From: Planctomycetota bacterium
GTDB lineage: Bacteria; Planctomycetota; Phycisphaerae; Sedimentisphaerales; Anaerobacaceae
Length of the DNA: 35,417 bases
Reading direction: 5' to 3'
Assembly: GCA_023135935.1 (NCBI GenBank)
Contig: JAGLSU010000038.1
Coordinates: forward strand, 1 to 35,417
In this document: piece by piece, positions 25,299 to 35,317 of the stretch
Position numbering within the stretch: the stretch's first letter is position 1
How the letters are laid out: every line of letters starts with the position of its first letter
Position numbers and translations under genes: made by a program
The notes under the pieces: generated by a model
Database searches by the model: none
Told to the model about the DNA's origin: nothing
The model's input: only the letters and a program-made list of their open reading frames with translations

Positions 25299-28013
25299 AT
25301 GCGTGGTTCTAAAAGAACTGAAAAATCGTTCGTCAGGATTATAGCTTTTATAGCTGTCTGTCTTTTTATTGCGGGCACTGCTCATGCTGCTCGTAGGCAT
25401 AAAGTACTTATTCTTAATTCTTACCATAAAGGGCACCCTTGGGCTGATAACATTGTCGAGGCGATACAAACCGAGTTTAACAACTCAGAGTTAAACATCG
25501 AACCTGTCTATGAGTATATGGATATGAAACGATACCGCGCCAAAATTGTCTTCCCTCATCTTAGAACGTCGTACAAATTAAGATATCACAGAGGTGAGTT
25601 TGATGTGATTATCGTTTCAAACGGGGGTGCTATCGACTTTCTTTTTGAAAACTATTCATTTTTGTTCCCGAAGACACCAATTGTTTTTTGTGGTATTGAA
25701 AGGGGAAATGTTCCGACCATTTTGAAAAGGCTGAAGGGTACTAAGGGTATTACAGGTGTTGTCGAGGAGGTGGATGTAAAAGGCACCGCGGATTTAGCTT
25801 TGCGTTTGCACCCTCGAGCTAAGCGAATTGTCATAGTCGCTGACCATATAAACCCGAGCCATATACTTTTTGAACAATTACGAGAGTTAAAAAACCAGGT
25901 TAAAGTGCCTGTTGAGTTTGTTCAAACCGCCAATGTGGGTTCTTCCGCTAGGGTAAAAGAGATGCTCAGTAAGTTGCCCGGTGATTCCGTGATTCTTCTT
26001 TCATCTTCTTCTAATCTTCGATTTGGCATTTCAACGATAGCGGAAAATGTCGGCAGGATTACCGGAAACTGTGATTTGCCTGTCTATACGTTTTGGGATG
26101 ATAGAATCACCAACGGTGTAATAGGCGGTGTGGTGATAAGCGGGCAAATGCATGGCAAGACCGTTGCGCAAATGGCTTTGAGAATTATAAAAGGCGAATC
26201 AGCCAACTCCATCCCTGTTGTTACTAAAAGTCCAAATGCTATTATTGTAGATTATGACCAGATGAAGCGATTTGGAATTTCACGCTCATTGCTTCCCAAG
26301 GGGACTGTGATTCTTAATGAATCGCAATCTTTCTATTACCGATACAAGACACATATCTGGGTAGTGATAGTAATTATCACAGTTCTGGCGGTAATGAACA
26401 CGATTCTTGTAGTCAATATGATACGCCGCAAACGTGCCGAGGAAGCTTTGCAGGATGAACGCAATTTATTGCGCACTATAGTAGATGCCCTGCCGCATTA
26501 CGTCTATACCAAAGATACCAAAGGCAGATTTACCCTTTGTAATGTTGCACTTTTCCGCTCACTGGGAGCGAAAAAGATGGACGAGGTCATCGGACACACG
26601 GACTTCGATTTTTTCCCCGAGGAGCAAGCGAAACAGTATTGTGCGGATGAACAACAGGTTATCCAGTCAGGAGAACCTCTAATCAACAAAGAAGAACCTT
26701 ACCGGGAACAAGCGGGCGAGAAGAAATGGGGTTTGACTACCAAAGTTCCTTTGCGTGATAGCCATGGAGAGTTAGTTGGTATTGTGGGTGTTGGCCGGGA
26801 TATTACCGATCGCAAGCGGTCCGAGCAGAAATTAAAAGAGTCGGAGGCAAGATACAGGGCGCTATTTGAAAAAAGTGCGGAGGGTATAGTTGTTGCCGAC
26901 ATTGAGACCAGGGACTTTGTATATGTTAATCCGGCAATATGTGAAATGTTGGACTATACAGAAAAAGAATTATTGGAAAAGGGTTTGACGGGTATCCATC
27001 CGGAAGATGCTTTGGAGCACGTGTTTTCTGAATTTACGGCACAGGCGAAGGGAGAAAAAACTTTATCGGAAGATGTTCCATGTTTAAAAAAAGACGGAAC
27101 AGTAATATTTGTCAATGTCAATACAACCAGAATTGTAATAGATGGAAAAAAATGTAACGTCGGATTCTTCACAGATATTACCGAGCGTAAAAAAACCGAA
27201 GAGCAACTGCAAAAAGTCAGCGATGAACTGGAAGCAAGAGTTGAGCAGCGCACCGCCGACCTTGCCAAAGCGAATATAGATTTACGTAGCGAAATCAGCG
27301 AGCGTCAAAAAGTGGAAGAACAGCTTTTGGTGTATCAGGAACAGTTACGTTCATTGGCTTCGGAACTATCGTTATCTGAAGAACAACTGCGGCGAAAAAT
27401 GGCAATTAACATTCATGACAATATTAGTCAGAACCTTGCCATTTCCAAAATGAAGCTGGAATCATTGGCTAACTTCTCGTCTTCTTCCGAAGTTACTAAA
27501 ACTTTAAACGAAATTCACGACTTAATTGCACAGACAATCAACAGTACCCGTTCTTTAACATTCGAGCTAAGTCCTCCCGTGTTATATGAACTGGGTTTTG
27601 AAGCCGCTATGGAATGGCTCGTGCGGCAAATGAGAGAACGTCATGGCATTGCCGCAGAGTTTGAGGACGACGGCGAACCGAAAGAAATGAAAGATAATGT
27701 TCGTGTGCTTTTGTTCCAGGCGGTACGTGAATTATTGGTCAATGTTGCCAAGCACGCAAAAGCTAAAAAGGTGACAGTTTCATCCCGAAGTGTGAATGGG
27801 AATATAAAGGTTTGCATTGAGGATGACGGCGTCGGATTTGACCCGAGCAAGGTTGATTCTGAGCTTTATAAAACGAGAGGCGGATTTGGTTTGTTTAGCA
27901 TACGAGAGCGATTGGGTTATATGGGTGGCAATATCAATATTGAATCAAAGGAAGGCGAAGGCACCCGTATTACTCTTGAGATGCTGATTGGCCGTAAAAA
28001 CGGCGGAGTGTAG
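25299..28013 (+). CDS. Sensor histidine kinase: periplasmic ABC substrate-binding-like sensor, TM, two PAS domains, HisKA_3-type/HATPase
   Basis: Signal peptide; KVLILNSYHKGHPWADNIVEAIQTEF and FGISTIAENVGRI...DDRITNGVIGGVVISG resemble an ABC_sub_bind-like fold; TM near IWVVIVIITVLAVMNTILVV; PAS motifs; IHDNISQNLAISKMKLESL (H box); FQAVRELLVNVAKHAKA and EDDGVGFDPSK (ATPase). Confidence 0.92.
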   Translation: MRGSKRTEKSFVRIIAFIAVCLFIAGTAHAARRHKVLILNSYHKGHPWADNIVEAIQTEFNNSELNIEPVYEYMDMKRYRAKIVFPHLRTSYKLRYHRGEFDVIIVSNGGAIDFLFENYSFLFPKTPIVFCGIERGNVPTILKRLKGTKGITGVVEEVDVKGTADLALRLHPRAKRIVIVADHINPSHILFEQLRELKNQVKVPVEFVQTANVGSSARVKEMLSKLPGDSVILLSSSSNLRFGISTIAENVGRITGNCDLPVYTFWDDRITNGVIGGVVISGQMHGKTVAQMALRIIKGESANSIPVVTKSPNAIIVDYDQMKRFGISRSLLPKGTVILNESQSFYYRYKTHIWVVIVIITVLAVMNTILVVNMIRRKRAEEALQDERNLLRTIVDALPHYVYTKDTKGRFTLCNVALFRSLGAKKMDEVIGHTDFDFFPEEQAKQYCADEQQVIQSGEPLINKEEPYREQAGEKKWGLTTKVPLRDSHGELVGIVGVGRDITDRKRSEQKLKESEARYRALFEKSAEGIVVADIETRDFVYVNPAICEMLDYTEKELLEKGLTGIHPEDALEHVFSEFTAQAKGEKTLSEDVPCLKKDGTVIFVNVNTTRIVIDGKKCNVGFFTDITERKKTEEQLQKVSDELEARVEQRTADLAKANIDLRSEISERQKVEEQLLVYQEQLRSLASELSLSEEQLRRKMAINIHDNISQNLAISKMKLESLANFSSSSEVTKTLNEIHDLIAQTINSTRSLTFELSPPVLYELGFEAAMEWLVRQMRERHGIAAEFEDDGEPKEMKDNVRVLLFQAVRELLVNVAKHAKAKKVTVSSRSVNGNIKVCIEDDGVGFDPSKVDSELYKTRGGFGLFSIRERLGYMGGNINIESKEGEGTRITLEMLIGRKNGGV

Positions 28014-28018
28014 AGCAA

Positions 28019-28672
28019 ATGAAGATAAAAATTATATTAGTTGACGACCATAAAATAACCCGGCAGGGACTTCACTCGTTGCTTGACGAGCAAAAGAATA
28101 TGGAAGTTATAGCCGAAGCAGAAGATGGACGCGAAGCTGTATGTAAGGTACGCGAATTGTCTCCGGATGTGGTCGTTATGGATGTCAGCATGCCAGGCCT
28201 AAATGGCATGGAAGCGACTCGTCAAATTGTCAAAGAATTTCCTAATATCAAGGTTATCGCTCTTTCGATGCATTCCGATATGTTGTATGTATCAGAGATG
28301 CTCAAAAGCGGAGCCTCGGGGTATCTGCTGAAAGACTGTGCTTTTGACGAATTGGCACGGGCGATAAACACTGTCGCCGTCGGTAAAACTTACTTAAGTC
28401 CAGCAATATCCGGAGTTGTCGTTGATGACTATTTGCACCGTCTGACAAAAGCTGATATTGCAGATGCCGATGTCCTCACGGATAGAGAGCGCGAAGTTCT
28501 CCAGCTTATGGCAGAAGGGAAATCTACGAAGCAAATTGCCTTGCAGCTCCATATCAGCGTCAAGACCGTAGAAACACATCGCCGCCAGATAATGAACAAA
28601 CTGGACATTCACACAGTCGCGGAGCTTACTAAGTATGCTATCCGTAAAGGACTTACGTCTCTTGAACCATAG
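28019..28672 (+). CDS. NarL/FixJ-type response regulator
   Basis: IILVDDHKITRQGLHSLL, VVVMDVSMPGLNGMEATRQI receiver; LTDREREVLQLMAEGKSTKQIALQLHISVKTVETHRRQIMNKLDIHTVAELTKYAIRKGL LuxR HTH. Confidence 0.97.
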   Translation: MKIKIILVDDHKITRQGLHSLLDEQKNMEVIAEAEDGREAVCKVRELSPDVVVMDVSMPGLNGMEATRQIVKEFPNIKVIALSMHSDMLYVSEMLKSGASGYLLKDCAFDELARAINTVAVGKTYLSPAISGVVVDDYLHRLTKADIADADVLTDREREVLQLMAEGKSTKQIALQLHISVKTVETHRRQIMNKLDIHTVAELTKYAIRKGLTSLEP

Positions 28673-28882
28673 TTCATAATAGCGTTTTTTGTCGCTATAT
28701 GTGTTTTTTGCCTCTCAGGTTTTTCTACCCCCAAAATCAGGAATGTCCCGATTACATGTTCACGCCAATAATCTTAGAATAAGTATATTATATTAGCCTC
28801 CAGTGTGGAGAATTCCGGATTTAAGAGGGAGCTATCTTCCTAAAAAAATTGAATTTACGGAGGAGGATATTCTTCCTAACCG

Positions 28883-28979
28883 AAAAAAGGAGTAACAACG
28901 GAGTAGTACTCTATTAGCGTTATTGGGTGTGGATGTTGGTGGAGTGCTTTCAAAAGGGTTGCTCCTTTTTATTTTTTTG
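28883..28979 (+). ncRNA. Candidate structured non-coding transcript end (long-range stem ending in T-run)
   Basis: AAAAAGGAGTAAC (28884-28896) pairs with GTTGCTCCTTTTT (28958-28970) over 13 bp with one G.U, followed by attttttt; no convincing ORF. Confidence 0.25.
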
Positions 28980-29042
28980 TATTTTCAGCGAGTTATATTT
29001 TTCGCTTTTACTTTTAGTGTTACTATTGAATGAATGCATAAA

Positions 29043-29074
29043 AAAACAGGCAAGTCAAAAGACTTGCCTGTTTT
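29043..29074. terminator. Bidirectional rho-independent terminator
   Basis: AAAACAGGCAAGTC-aaaa-GACTTGCCTGTTTT, perfect 14-bp stem downstream of the LamG gene. Confidence 0.92.
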
Positions 29075-29107
29075 GCTAATAAGCAATTTACCTTAACCAG
29101 CCAGATA

Positions 29108-29869
29108 TTAATCTTTGGCTTTTTCATCTTCCTTTTTGGCTGGCTCTTCCTCTTTTTTCTCGGTTGTCTCTTCCTTTGCTTCTTCTACTTTCGCGGGAGT
29201 TGCCAGGGCTTTGATGTCTTCGGCTGTTTGAGCATCGTCGTATATGCGGACGTCATCGATAAGACCCTTGAAGAAACGTCTTGCGTCAGGGTCACTCGTT
29301 TTATAATGTGCACCAATGCAGACAACATTGGAACCGAAGTTCTGGATAAATCCTTTGCCGGGCATATTAGCATCCAATACACCATCTGTATACATCTTGT
29401 ATGTTTCTCCGTCATATGTAGCAGCTACATGGTGCCATTGACCGTCGCTCACATTCTTTGTGCCTGCGGCTTTACTTTCGGCTGGTTGAGTATTCATACA
29501 TTGAAATATAGCTGTATTGTCTGCTCCACCCATTAGTCTCCAGTTATAAGCTTTGGTTACGATAGAGTTATACTTGCCCAATGCCGTGGTCTTTATCCAC
29601 GCTGCTACTGTAATGCTGCGGGTGATGTAACCGGCATCGTCATTGCCAATGTAAACGTAATCGTCAACGCCGTCCAGACTCAGTACCTGTCCTCTGTTGG
29701 GGTCGGTAACTATCTTGGCGCCACCGGTAGGCGTGCCAACAGCAGTACCTGTTCCGCTGTTAGTAAAATCGTCCTCAAATTCGTAATGGGCCAACAGGTC
29801 TGCTGATGCGATGCCAACCAAACCCAATACTAAAATGGTGACGGTCAGGTAAGATAATTTTCTGTACAT
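29108..29869 (-). CDS. Secreted LamG/concanavalin A-like domain protein with Lys/Glu-rich C-terminal tail
   Basis: Signal peptide; LLAHYEFEDDFTNSGTG..., ITVAAWIKTTALGKYNSIVTKAYNW, DGQWHHVAATYDGETYKMYTDGVLD, FFKGLIDDVRIYDDAQTAEDIKAL; tail EEAKEETTEKKEEEPAKKEDEKAKD. Confidence 0.95.
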   Translation of the reverse strand: MYRKLSYLTVTILVLGLVGIASADLLAHYEFEDDFTNSGTGTAVGTPTGGAKIVTDPNRGQVLSLDGVDDYVYIGNDDAGYITRSITVAAWIKTTALGKYNSIVTKAYNWRLMGGADNTAIFQCMNTQPAESKAAGTKNVSDGQWHHVAATYDGETYKMYTDGVLDANMPGKGFIQNFGSNVVCIGAHYKTSDPDARRFFKGLIDDVRIYDDAQTAEDIKALATPAKVEEAKEETTEKKEEEPAKKEDEKAKD

Positions 29870-30250
29870 GATATTTCTCCTCTACCAAAAAATTAGAACT
29901 ATAACTGCGATTACTCTTTGCTTTGACCTATGCGTCAAGGCGAAAGAACCACGTAAACCCCATTTATATCCGTTTATTTGTATTCATGTCAAGAAAAATC
30001 CACCTCCAATTTGAACCCGACCAACGAAAGAACCGCTTGGATTCTGCCAAATTTTGCATTGCTTATAGCGGCAAAAAGTTGTATAAATGAGCCTTCTAAT
30101 GTGCCGGATATCAAGGGTGACGGTGAAATAACGAACCTTTCGAAGATTGGGCGCATAGAATCTATAATGTTGTTTGGGGGCCTGCTGCAAAAAACAGGCC
30201 TGTAAGCTTAACTTGTTTTTGGTCTTTGAGTTATGGAAAGTGGAGAAAAT

Positions 30251-33200
30251 ATGAATCGCAAAATGGTCACAATTGACGGTAATACAGCTGCTGCACATGT
30301 TGCTCACGCTACGAACGAAGTTATTGCAATATATCCCATTACACCGAGTTCTGCTATGGGTGAAATCGCAGATGCAAAGTCCGCCAAAGGCGAAACGAAT
30401 ATCTGGGGAACAATTCCTTCGATTACGGAAATGCAGTCAGAAGCCGGTGCCGCAGGTGCCGTACATGGCGCATTGGCCACTGGTGCTTTAACGACAACCT
30501 TTACCGCTTCGCAGGGGCTTTTGTTGATGATTCCAAATATGTATAAAATAGCAGGAGAACTGCTGCCGACAGCTTTTAATGTTTCGGCACGTTCACTCGC
30601 TTGCCAGGCACTTTCGATTTTTGGTGACCACTCGGATGTTATGGCTTGTCGACAAACCGGTTTTGCTCTGCTTTGTTCGAGTAGCATTCAGGAAGTTATG
30701 GACTTGGGACTGATTGCGCAGCAATCGACACTGGCTTCGCGGGTGCCTTTCATCCATTTCTTTGACGGCTTCAGAACCAGCCACGAGGTACAAAAGGTTG
30801 AGGAACTGACCCAGGATGATATGCGTGCAGTTATTGACGATAAGCTCATCGCTCAAATTAAAGCCAGAGCATTGTCACCGGACAACCCAATGATTAGCGG
30901 TACCGCCCAGAACCCAGATGTCTATTTCCAGGGCAGAGAAACAGTCAATAAATACTATTTGGCTGCACCGAAAATTGTACAGGACACTATGGATAAATTT
31001 GCCAAACAGGTCGGACGAAGCTATCACTTGTTTGATTACGAAGGACCAGCCGATGCAGAAAAAATCATCATCATTATGGGCTCCGGTGCCGATACCGTTC
31101 ACGAAACAGCAGAATATCTGAATTCCAAGGGTGAAAAAGTCGGCGTTGTAAAAGTGCGACTCTTCCGTCCTTTCAGCACAAAACATTTCATAGAAGCATT
31201 ACCTAAGACTGTAAAGAAAATCGCCGTTCTCGATAGAACCAAAGAACCAGGTTCGCTGGGTGAGCCCTTATACCTTGATATCAGAACTTCCATTGGTGAA
31301 GCCATGGCTGAAGGGTTGGTAGCTTTCGATAAATATCCAGTTATTGTTGGCGGACGGTACGGATTGGGCTCAAAGGAATTCACGCCCGCTATGGTCAAAG
31401 CCGTTTTTGATAACCTCGATGCGGCAAAACCAAAAAATGGTTTTACCGTTGGAATAATTGACGATGTGACAAATACAAGCCTGGATGTCGACCAGACTTT
31501 CGAAGTTTCCGACGAAGGAATTTACTCTGCTATGTTCTATGGCCTCGGCTCTGATGGTACGGTTGGTGCAAACAAAAACTCCATTAAAATTATCGGCGAA
31601 CAAACCGACAATTATGCGCAGGGCTATTTCGTATACGATTCAAAAAAAGCCGGTGCCGTTACGATATCTCATCTGAGATTCGGAAAGCAAATTATCAGAA
31701 GACCTTACCTGATAGCCAAAGCCGATTTCGTCGCATGTCACAACCCAAGCTTCCTTGAAAAATTCGATATGCTCTCGTCGGCACGTGATGGCGCAACTTT
31801 CCTGCTCACCAGCAGTCACAGCAAAGACGAAGTCTGGGACACACTCCCGCAGGAAGTGCAAAAGCAGATGATTGAAAAGAAGCTGAAGTTCTATGCCATC
31901 GACGCGAATTCGATTGCTGAGGAACTTGGTCTGGGAGCAAGAATCAATGTAATTATGCAGACCGCCTTTTTCAAAATAAGCAATGTCATCCCGCCCGATA
32001 CAGCCGTCAAAGCAATAAAAGATGCTATCAAGAAAACTTACGGCAAAAAGGGTGAAAAAATTGTCGAAATGAACAACGCTGCTGTCGATGCCGCCCTCGA
32101 TAAAATTTACGAGGTACAAGTTGGCGACAAGGTGACCAGTACAATAAAAATGCCGCCGGTAGTCCCAGACGATGCACCTGATTTCGTAAAGCAAGTCACT
32201 GCGGAAATGATGGCACGTCGCGGCGATGAAATTCCCGTTAGCAAAATGCCGGACGACGGAAAATATCTCACCGGCACGACCCAGTTCGAAAAACGCAATA
32301 TCGGTGTCAGCATACCACAATGGGACCCCCAGGTTTGTATTCAGTGTGGCAGGTGTTCACTGGTTTGCCCGCACGCCACTATAAGAATCAAGGACTACAG
32401 CCCCGAAGTTCTTAAAAACGCTCCGGCCGCTTTCAAAAGCGCCGATGCAAAGGGTAAAGAATTTGAAGGCATGAAATTTACCGTTCAGGTAGCACCCGAA
32501 GACTGCACCGGCTGTGGAGCTTGCGTGCTTACTTGTCCCGCACTGGAAAAAGACGAGAATAAACAGCCGACAGGTCGAAAAGCAATCAATATGGTACATC
32601 AGGAACCAATTCGTGAGCAGGAACGCGAAAATTACAACTTCTTCCTCTCGATTCCTAATACCGACCGAAAACTTTTCAAAGCCGATACTGTAAAGGGAAG
32701 CCAGTTGATACAATCGTTGTTTGAATATTCCGGAGCCTGTGCTGGCTGTGGAGAAACAGCATGCGTAAAACTGCTTACTCAACTCTTCGGTGACAGGGCC
32801 TTTATCGGAAATGCTACCGGATGCTCATCCATTTATGGCGGCAACCTACCGACAACTCCGTATACGAAACGCGAAGACGGCAGGGGCCCGACATGGAGTA
32901 ACAGCCTGTTCGAAGACAATGCCGAATTCGCAATGGGAATGCGGCTGACAATTGATAAATCCAAAGAGTTTGCGACCGAATTACTGGACAAAGTCGCAAA
33001 AGCGGGCTGTGTCGATGCTAAGTTAGCCGAAGAAATCAAAACAGTGACAATTGCCAACGACCCTGCTCAGGAAACCATCGAACAACAAAGAACTCGAGTA
33101 GATAAACTCAAAGAACAATGCCAAAAGAGCAAGTGCTCCGATTGCGAGCAACTTCTAACAGTTGCGGATTATCTGGTTCGAAAATCCGTTTGGGCTCTTG

Positions 33201-33838
33201 GCGGTGACGGATGGGCATATGATATTGGTTATGGCGGACTTGACCATGTCCTCGCAAGCGGCGTTGACATCAATGTTCTTGTCCTCGATACGGAAGTCTA
33301 TTCCAATACAGGCGGACAGATGTCAAAGTCTACCCCCAGGGCTGCCGTTGCTAAGTTTGCCGCAGCGGGAAAACTAAGACCGAAAAAAGACCTCGGACTT
33401 TTAGCCATGACTTACGGCAATATTTATGTCGCGAAAGTTGCGATGGGTGCGAACCCCAATCAAATTGTAAAGGCATTCGTTGAAGCAGAAGCATATCCGG
33501 GACCTTCGCTTATAATTGCTTATACTCATTGCATCGCACACGGTATCAATATGACCGCTGGTTACGATGAACAAAAAAGAGCTGTCGATTGTGGACATTG
33601 GCCGCTGTACCGATTCGACCCGAGACTGAAAGAACAGGGCACCAATCCCTTACAGCTTGACTCCAAACCTCCGACACTTGACTTTGAAGAATATGCTTAT
33701 GGTGAAAATCGTTATCGTACACTAAAGCAATCGAAGCCTGAAGTCGCAAAAAAATTAATGAAGCTTGCAAGTGAAGATGTGGCACATAAGTTTGCTTTGA
33801 TGGAGCAACTCGCGAATTTGAAATGTGAAAAAGAATAA
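30251..33838 (+). CDS. nifJ: Pyruvate:ferredoxin (flavodoxin) oxidoreductase
   Basis: MVTIDGNTAAAHVAHATNEVIAIYPITPSSAMGE..., two 4Fe-4S motifs (CIQCGRCSLVCPHATIR, CTGCGACVLTCP), GACAGCGETACVKLLTQLFGDR TPP region, LDTEVYSNTGGQMSKSTPR. ATG at 30251 is the likely start; the ORF track begins at 30233. Confidence 0.98.
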   Translation: MNRKMVTIDGNTAAAHVAHATNEVIAIYPITPSSAMGEIADAKSAKGETNIWGTIPSITEMQSEAGAAGAVHGALATGALTTTFTASQGLLLMIPNMYKIAGELLPTAFNVSARSLACQALSIFGDHSDVMACRQTGFALLCSSSIQEVMDLGLIAQQSTLASRVPFIHFFDGFRTSHEVQKVEELTQDDMRAVIDDKLIAQIKARALSPDNPMISGTAQNPDVYFQGRETVNKYYLAAPKIVQDTMDKFAKQVGRSYHLFDYEGPADAEKIIIIMGSGADTVHETAEYLNSKGEKVGVVKVRLFRPFSTKHFIEALPKTVKKIAVLDRTKEPGSLGEPLYLDIRTSIGEAMAEGLVAFDKYPVIVGGRYGLGSKEFTPAMVKAVFDNLDAAKPKNGFTVGIIDDVTNTSLDVDQTFEVSDEGIYSAMFYGLGSDGTVGANKNSIKIIGEQTDNYAQGYFVYDSKKAGAVTISHLRFGKQIIRRPYLIAKADFVACHNPSFLEKFDMLSSARDGATFLLTSSHSKDEVWDTLPQEVQKQMIEKKLKFYAIDANSIAEELGLGARINVIMQTAFFKISNVIPPDTAVKAIKDAIKKTYGKKGEKIVEMNNAAVDAALDKIYEVQVGDKVTSTIKMPPVVPDDAPDFVKQVTAEMMARRGDEIPVSKMPDDGKYLTGTTQFEKRNIGVSIPQWDPQVCIQCGRCSLVCPHATIRIKDYSPEVLKNAPAAFKSADAKGKEFEGMKFTVQVAPEDCTGCGACVLTCPALEKDENKQPTGRKAINMVHQEPIREQERENYNFFLSIPNTDRKLFKADTVKGSQLIQSLFEYSGACAGCGETACVKLLTQLFGDRAFIGNATGCSSIYGGNLPTTPYTKREDGRGPTWSNSLFEDNAEFAMGMRLTIDKSKEFATELLDKVAKAGCVDAKLAEEIKTVTIANDPAQETIEQQRTRVDKLKEQCQKSKCSDCEQLLTVADYLVRKSVWALGGDGWAYDIGYGGLDHVLASGVDINVLVLDTEVYSNTGGQMSKSTPRAAVAKFAAAGKLRPKKDLGLLAMTYGNIYVAKVAMGANPNQIVKAFVEAEAYPGPSLIIAYTHCIAHGINMTAGYDEQKRAVDCGHWPLYRFDPRLKEQGTNPLQLDSKPPTLDFEEYAYGENRYRTLKQSKPEVAKKLMKLASEDVAHKFALMEQLANLKCEKE

Positions 33839-33862
33839 TTGATTAACTTTTGGAAGACTAAA

Positions 33863-34681
33863 ATGATTAATCGTTTTTTTAGTGTAATATGTTGCTTGGC
33901 AATTGTGACCCTTTTTGTTATTACAGGTTGTCAACAGCAACATAAACCGGAGCCCGTGGTCTACGAACCGTTATTTGACCCAAATTTTATTGTACCGAAT
34001 TATGCATTCCGTGCGATGAAAGCAACCGGTGGTCTTCAGGCATGGGCAGATACCAAAGAAATAAAACTTGATTCCGTGGTTACTTTCTACAAACCGGACC
34101 GAAGTTTCTACCTGACAGAACATCATTACGAAATTCATCCTTGGCAAAATTCCATCCGCATTTTAAATATAGAACCGCAGGGCCAATTCCTTTGGCAGTT
34201 GTCCGATGGTAGCTTTACTGTATTTAAAGATGGCCGGCAAATCGATACGGGACCTGTTGTGCTCCGTGGCCAGAACTTTGCCGAGATGATGTTCAATATG
34301 ATAACAGCACCCATACGATTTTTAGATGACTCGGTTGAATTTACTCCCAGTTATACTCCCATCAGAATCGAAGGTCTATGGTACTATCCAATCGAGCGAA
34401 GCTATCGAATTATACAGCCGAGCCCCGATGATATCGATGTTGAACCAAAACCTATTGAGCCCCACTGGTCCGAAGTGATTTTCTATCAGAGCAAGCCGAA
34501 TTCCTTGGTCGATATGCTGTGGTTCGCGGGCATTGAAGGGGAGAAGTTTTTGACGGTTCGTGCCTATGACTATCACAAGCCTGAAGGCAAAGACATACTG
34601 GTCCCGGCAAAGGTGGAAATATTTAGAACGGATGACAAAGGGACTTTGCAGGAACTGATGGTCACCGTAGATTTCTATTAA
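33863..34681 (+). CDS. Hypothetical lipoprotein
   Basis: MINRFFSVICCLAIVTLFVITGCQQQHKPEP has a lipobox (ITGC). Start at ATG 33863 rather than TTG 33839 preferred. Confidence 0.8.
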   Translation: MINRFFSVICCLAIVTLFVITGCQQQHKPEPVVYEPLFDPNFIVPNYAFRAMKATGGLQAWADTKEIKLDSVVTFYKPDRSFYLTEHHYEIHPWQNSIRILNIEPQGQFLWQLSDGSFTVFKDGRQIDTGPVVLRGQNFAEMMFNMITAPIRFLDDSVEFTPSYTPIRIEGLWYYPIERSYRIIQPSPDDIDVEPKPIEPHWSEVIFYQSKPNSLVDMLWFAGIEGEKFLTVRAYDYHKPEGKDILVPAKVEIFRTDDKGTLQELMVTVDFY

Positions 34682-34996
34682 CGGATACTCGGTCTAATCC
34701 TCTACTTTGCGGACGTAGAATCAATATTTCCCCAAAAAAATCATTCCTATTAGAGTTTTATCTTACATAAAATCAAAAATTTGACGCAGAAAGCAATATT
34801 TTCTGTAATAAAGTCGTAACTATTTTAAACACAATTAGTTAACTTAAATATGTATCCTGCCCACACCGCTAACACCGTAACTTTTACCTATACTGATAGT
34901 CTGACTATTATAGGGCCTAAATAGACAAACAGTTACGAACAAATGCCGGATTTGGACAGTATAGAAATCGTTGGGTTTTTTTGTAGGAGGCAAAAG

Positions 34997-35029
34997 GTGA
35001 TTTTAAACTGGGCGGATAGGCCTGATTAA
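34997..35029 (+). other. Candidate 10-codon leader ORF with strong Shine-Dalgarno
   Basis: GTAGGAGGcaaaag-GTG ATT TTA AAC TGG GCG GAT AGG CCT GAT TAA. Confidence 0.25.
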
Positions 35030-35317
35030 AGGTTGTAACTGACAGTCTTACATGCAGTTATGACATATAGGAAATTAGAAACATCTCTTGTTGCTTCAAT
35101 GCTTGCAAACTGCCAATCGTAAGATGACAGCGCCCTTTGGTGTATACCGGCAAATAGTATTTAATTTCTTTGTGATATTGGCTTTACCGTTGTTAAAAAA
35201 AGTTAAGCGAAGATAGTGTTAAACCGATAAAATTCATCAAGTAGAAAGGTAATTTAAGCGTTTTTCTTTATTTTTGGAAAAGTGTGAGGGGCGGCGCACT
35301 TATTGGGCTGTTTGCTT

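Noticed and set aside
24882-25469. 195-aa minus-strand ORF
   Set aside because: Antisense to the NYN gene and the start of the sensor kinase gene, both well supported; no recognisable motifs.
30179-30200. GGCCTG-ctgcaaaaaa-CAGGCC hairpin before nifJ
   Set aside because: 6-bp stem with a 10-nt loop and no T-run; too weak to call a terminator or riboswitch.
31640-32320. 226-aa minus-strand ORF
   Set aside because: Antisense to nifJ; shadow ORF.
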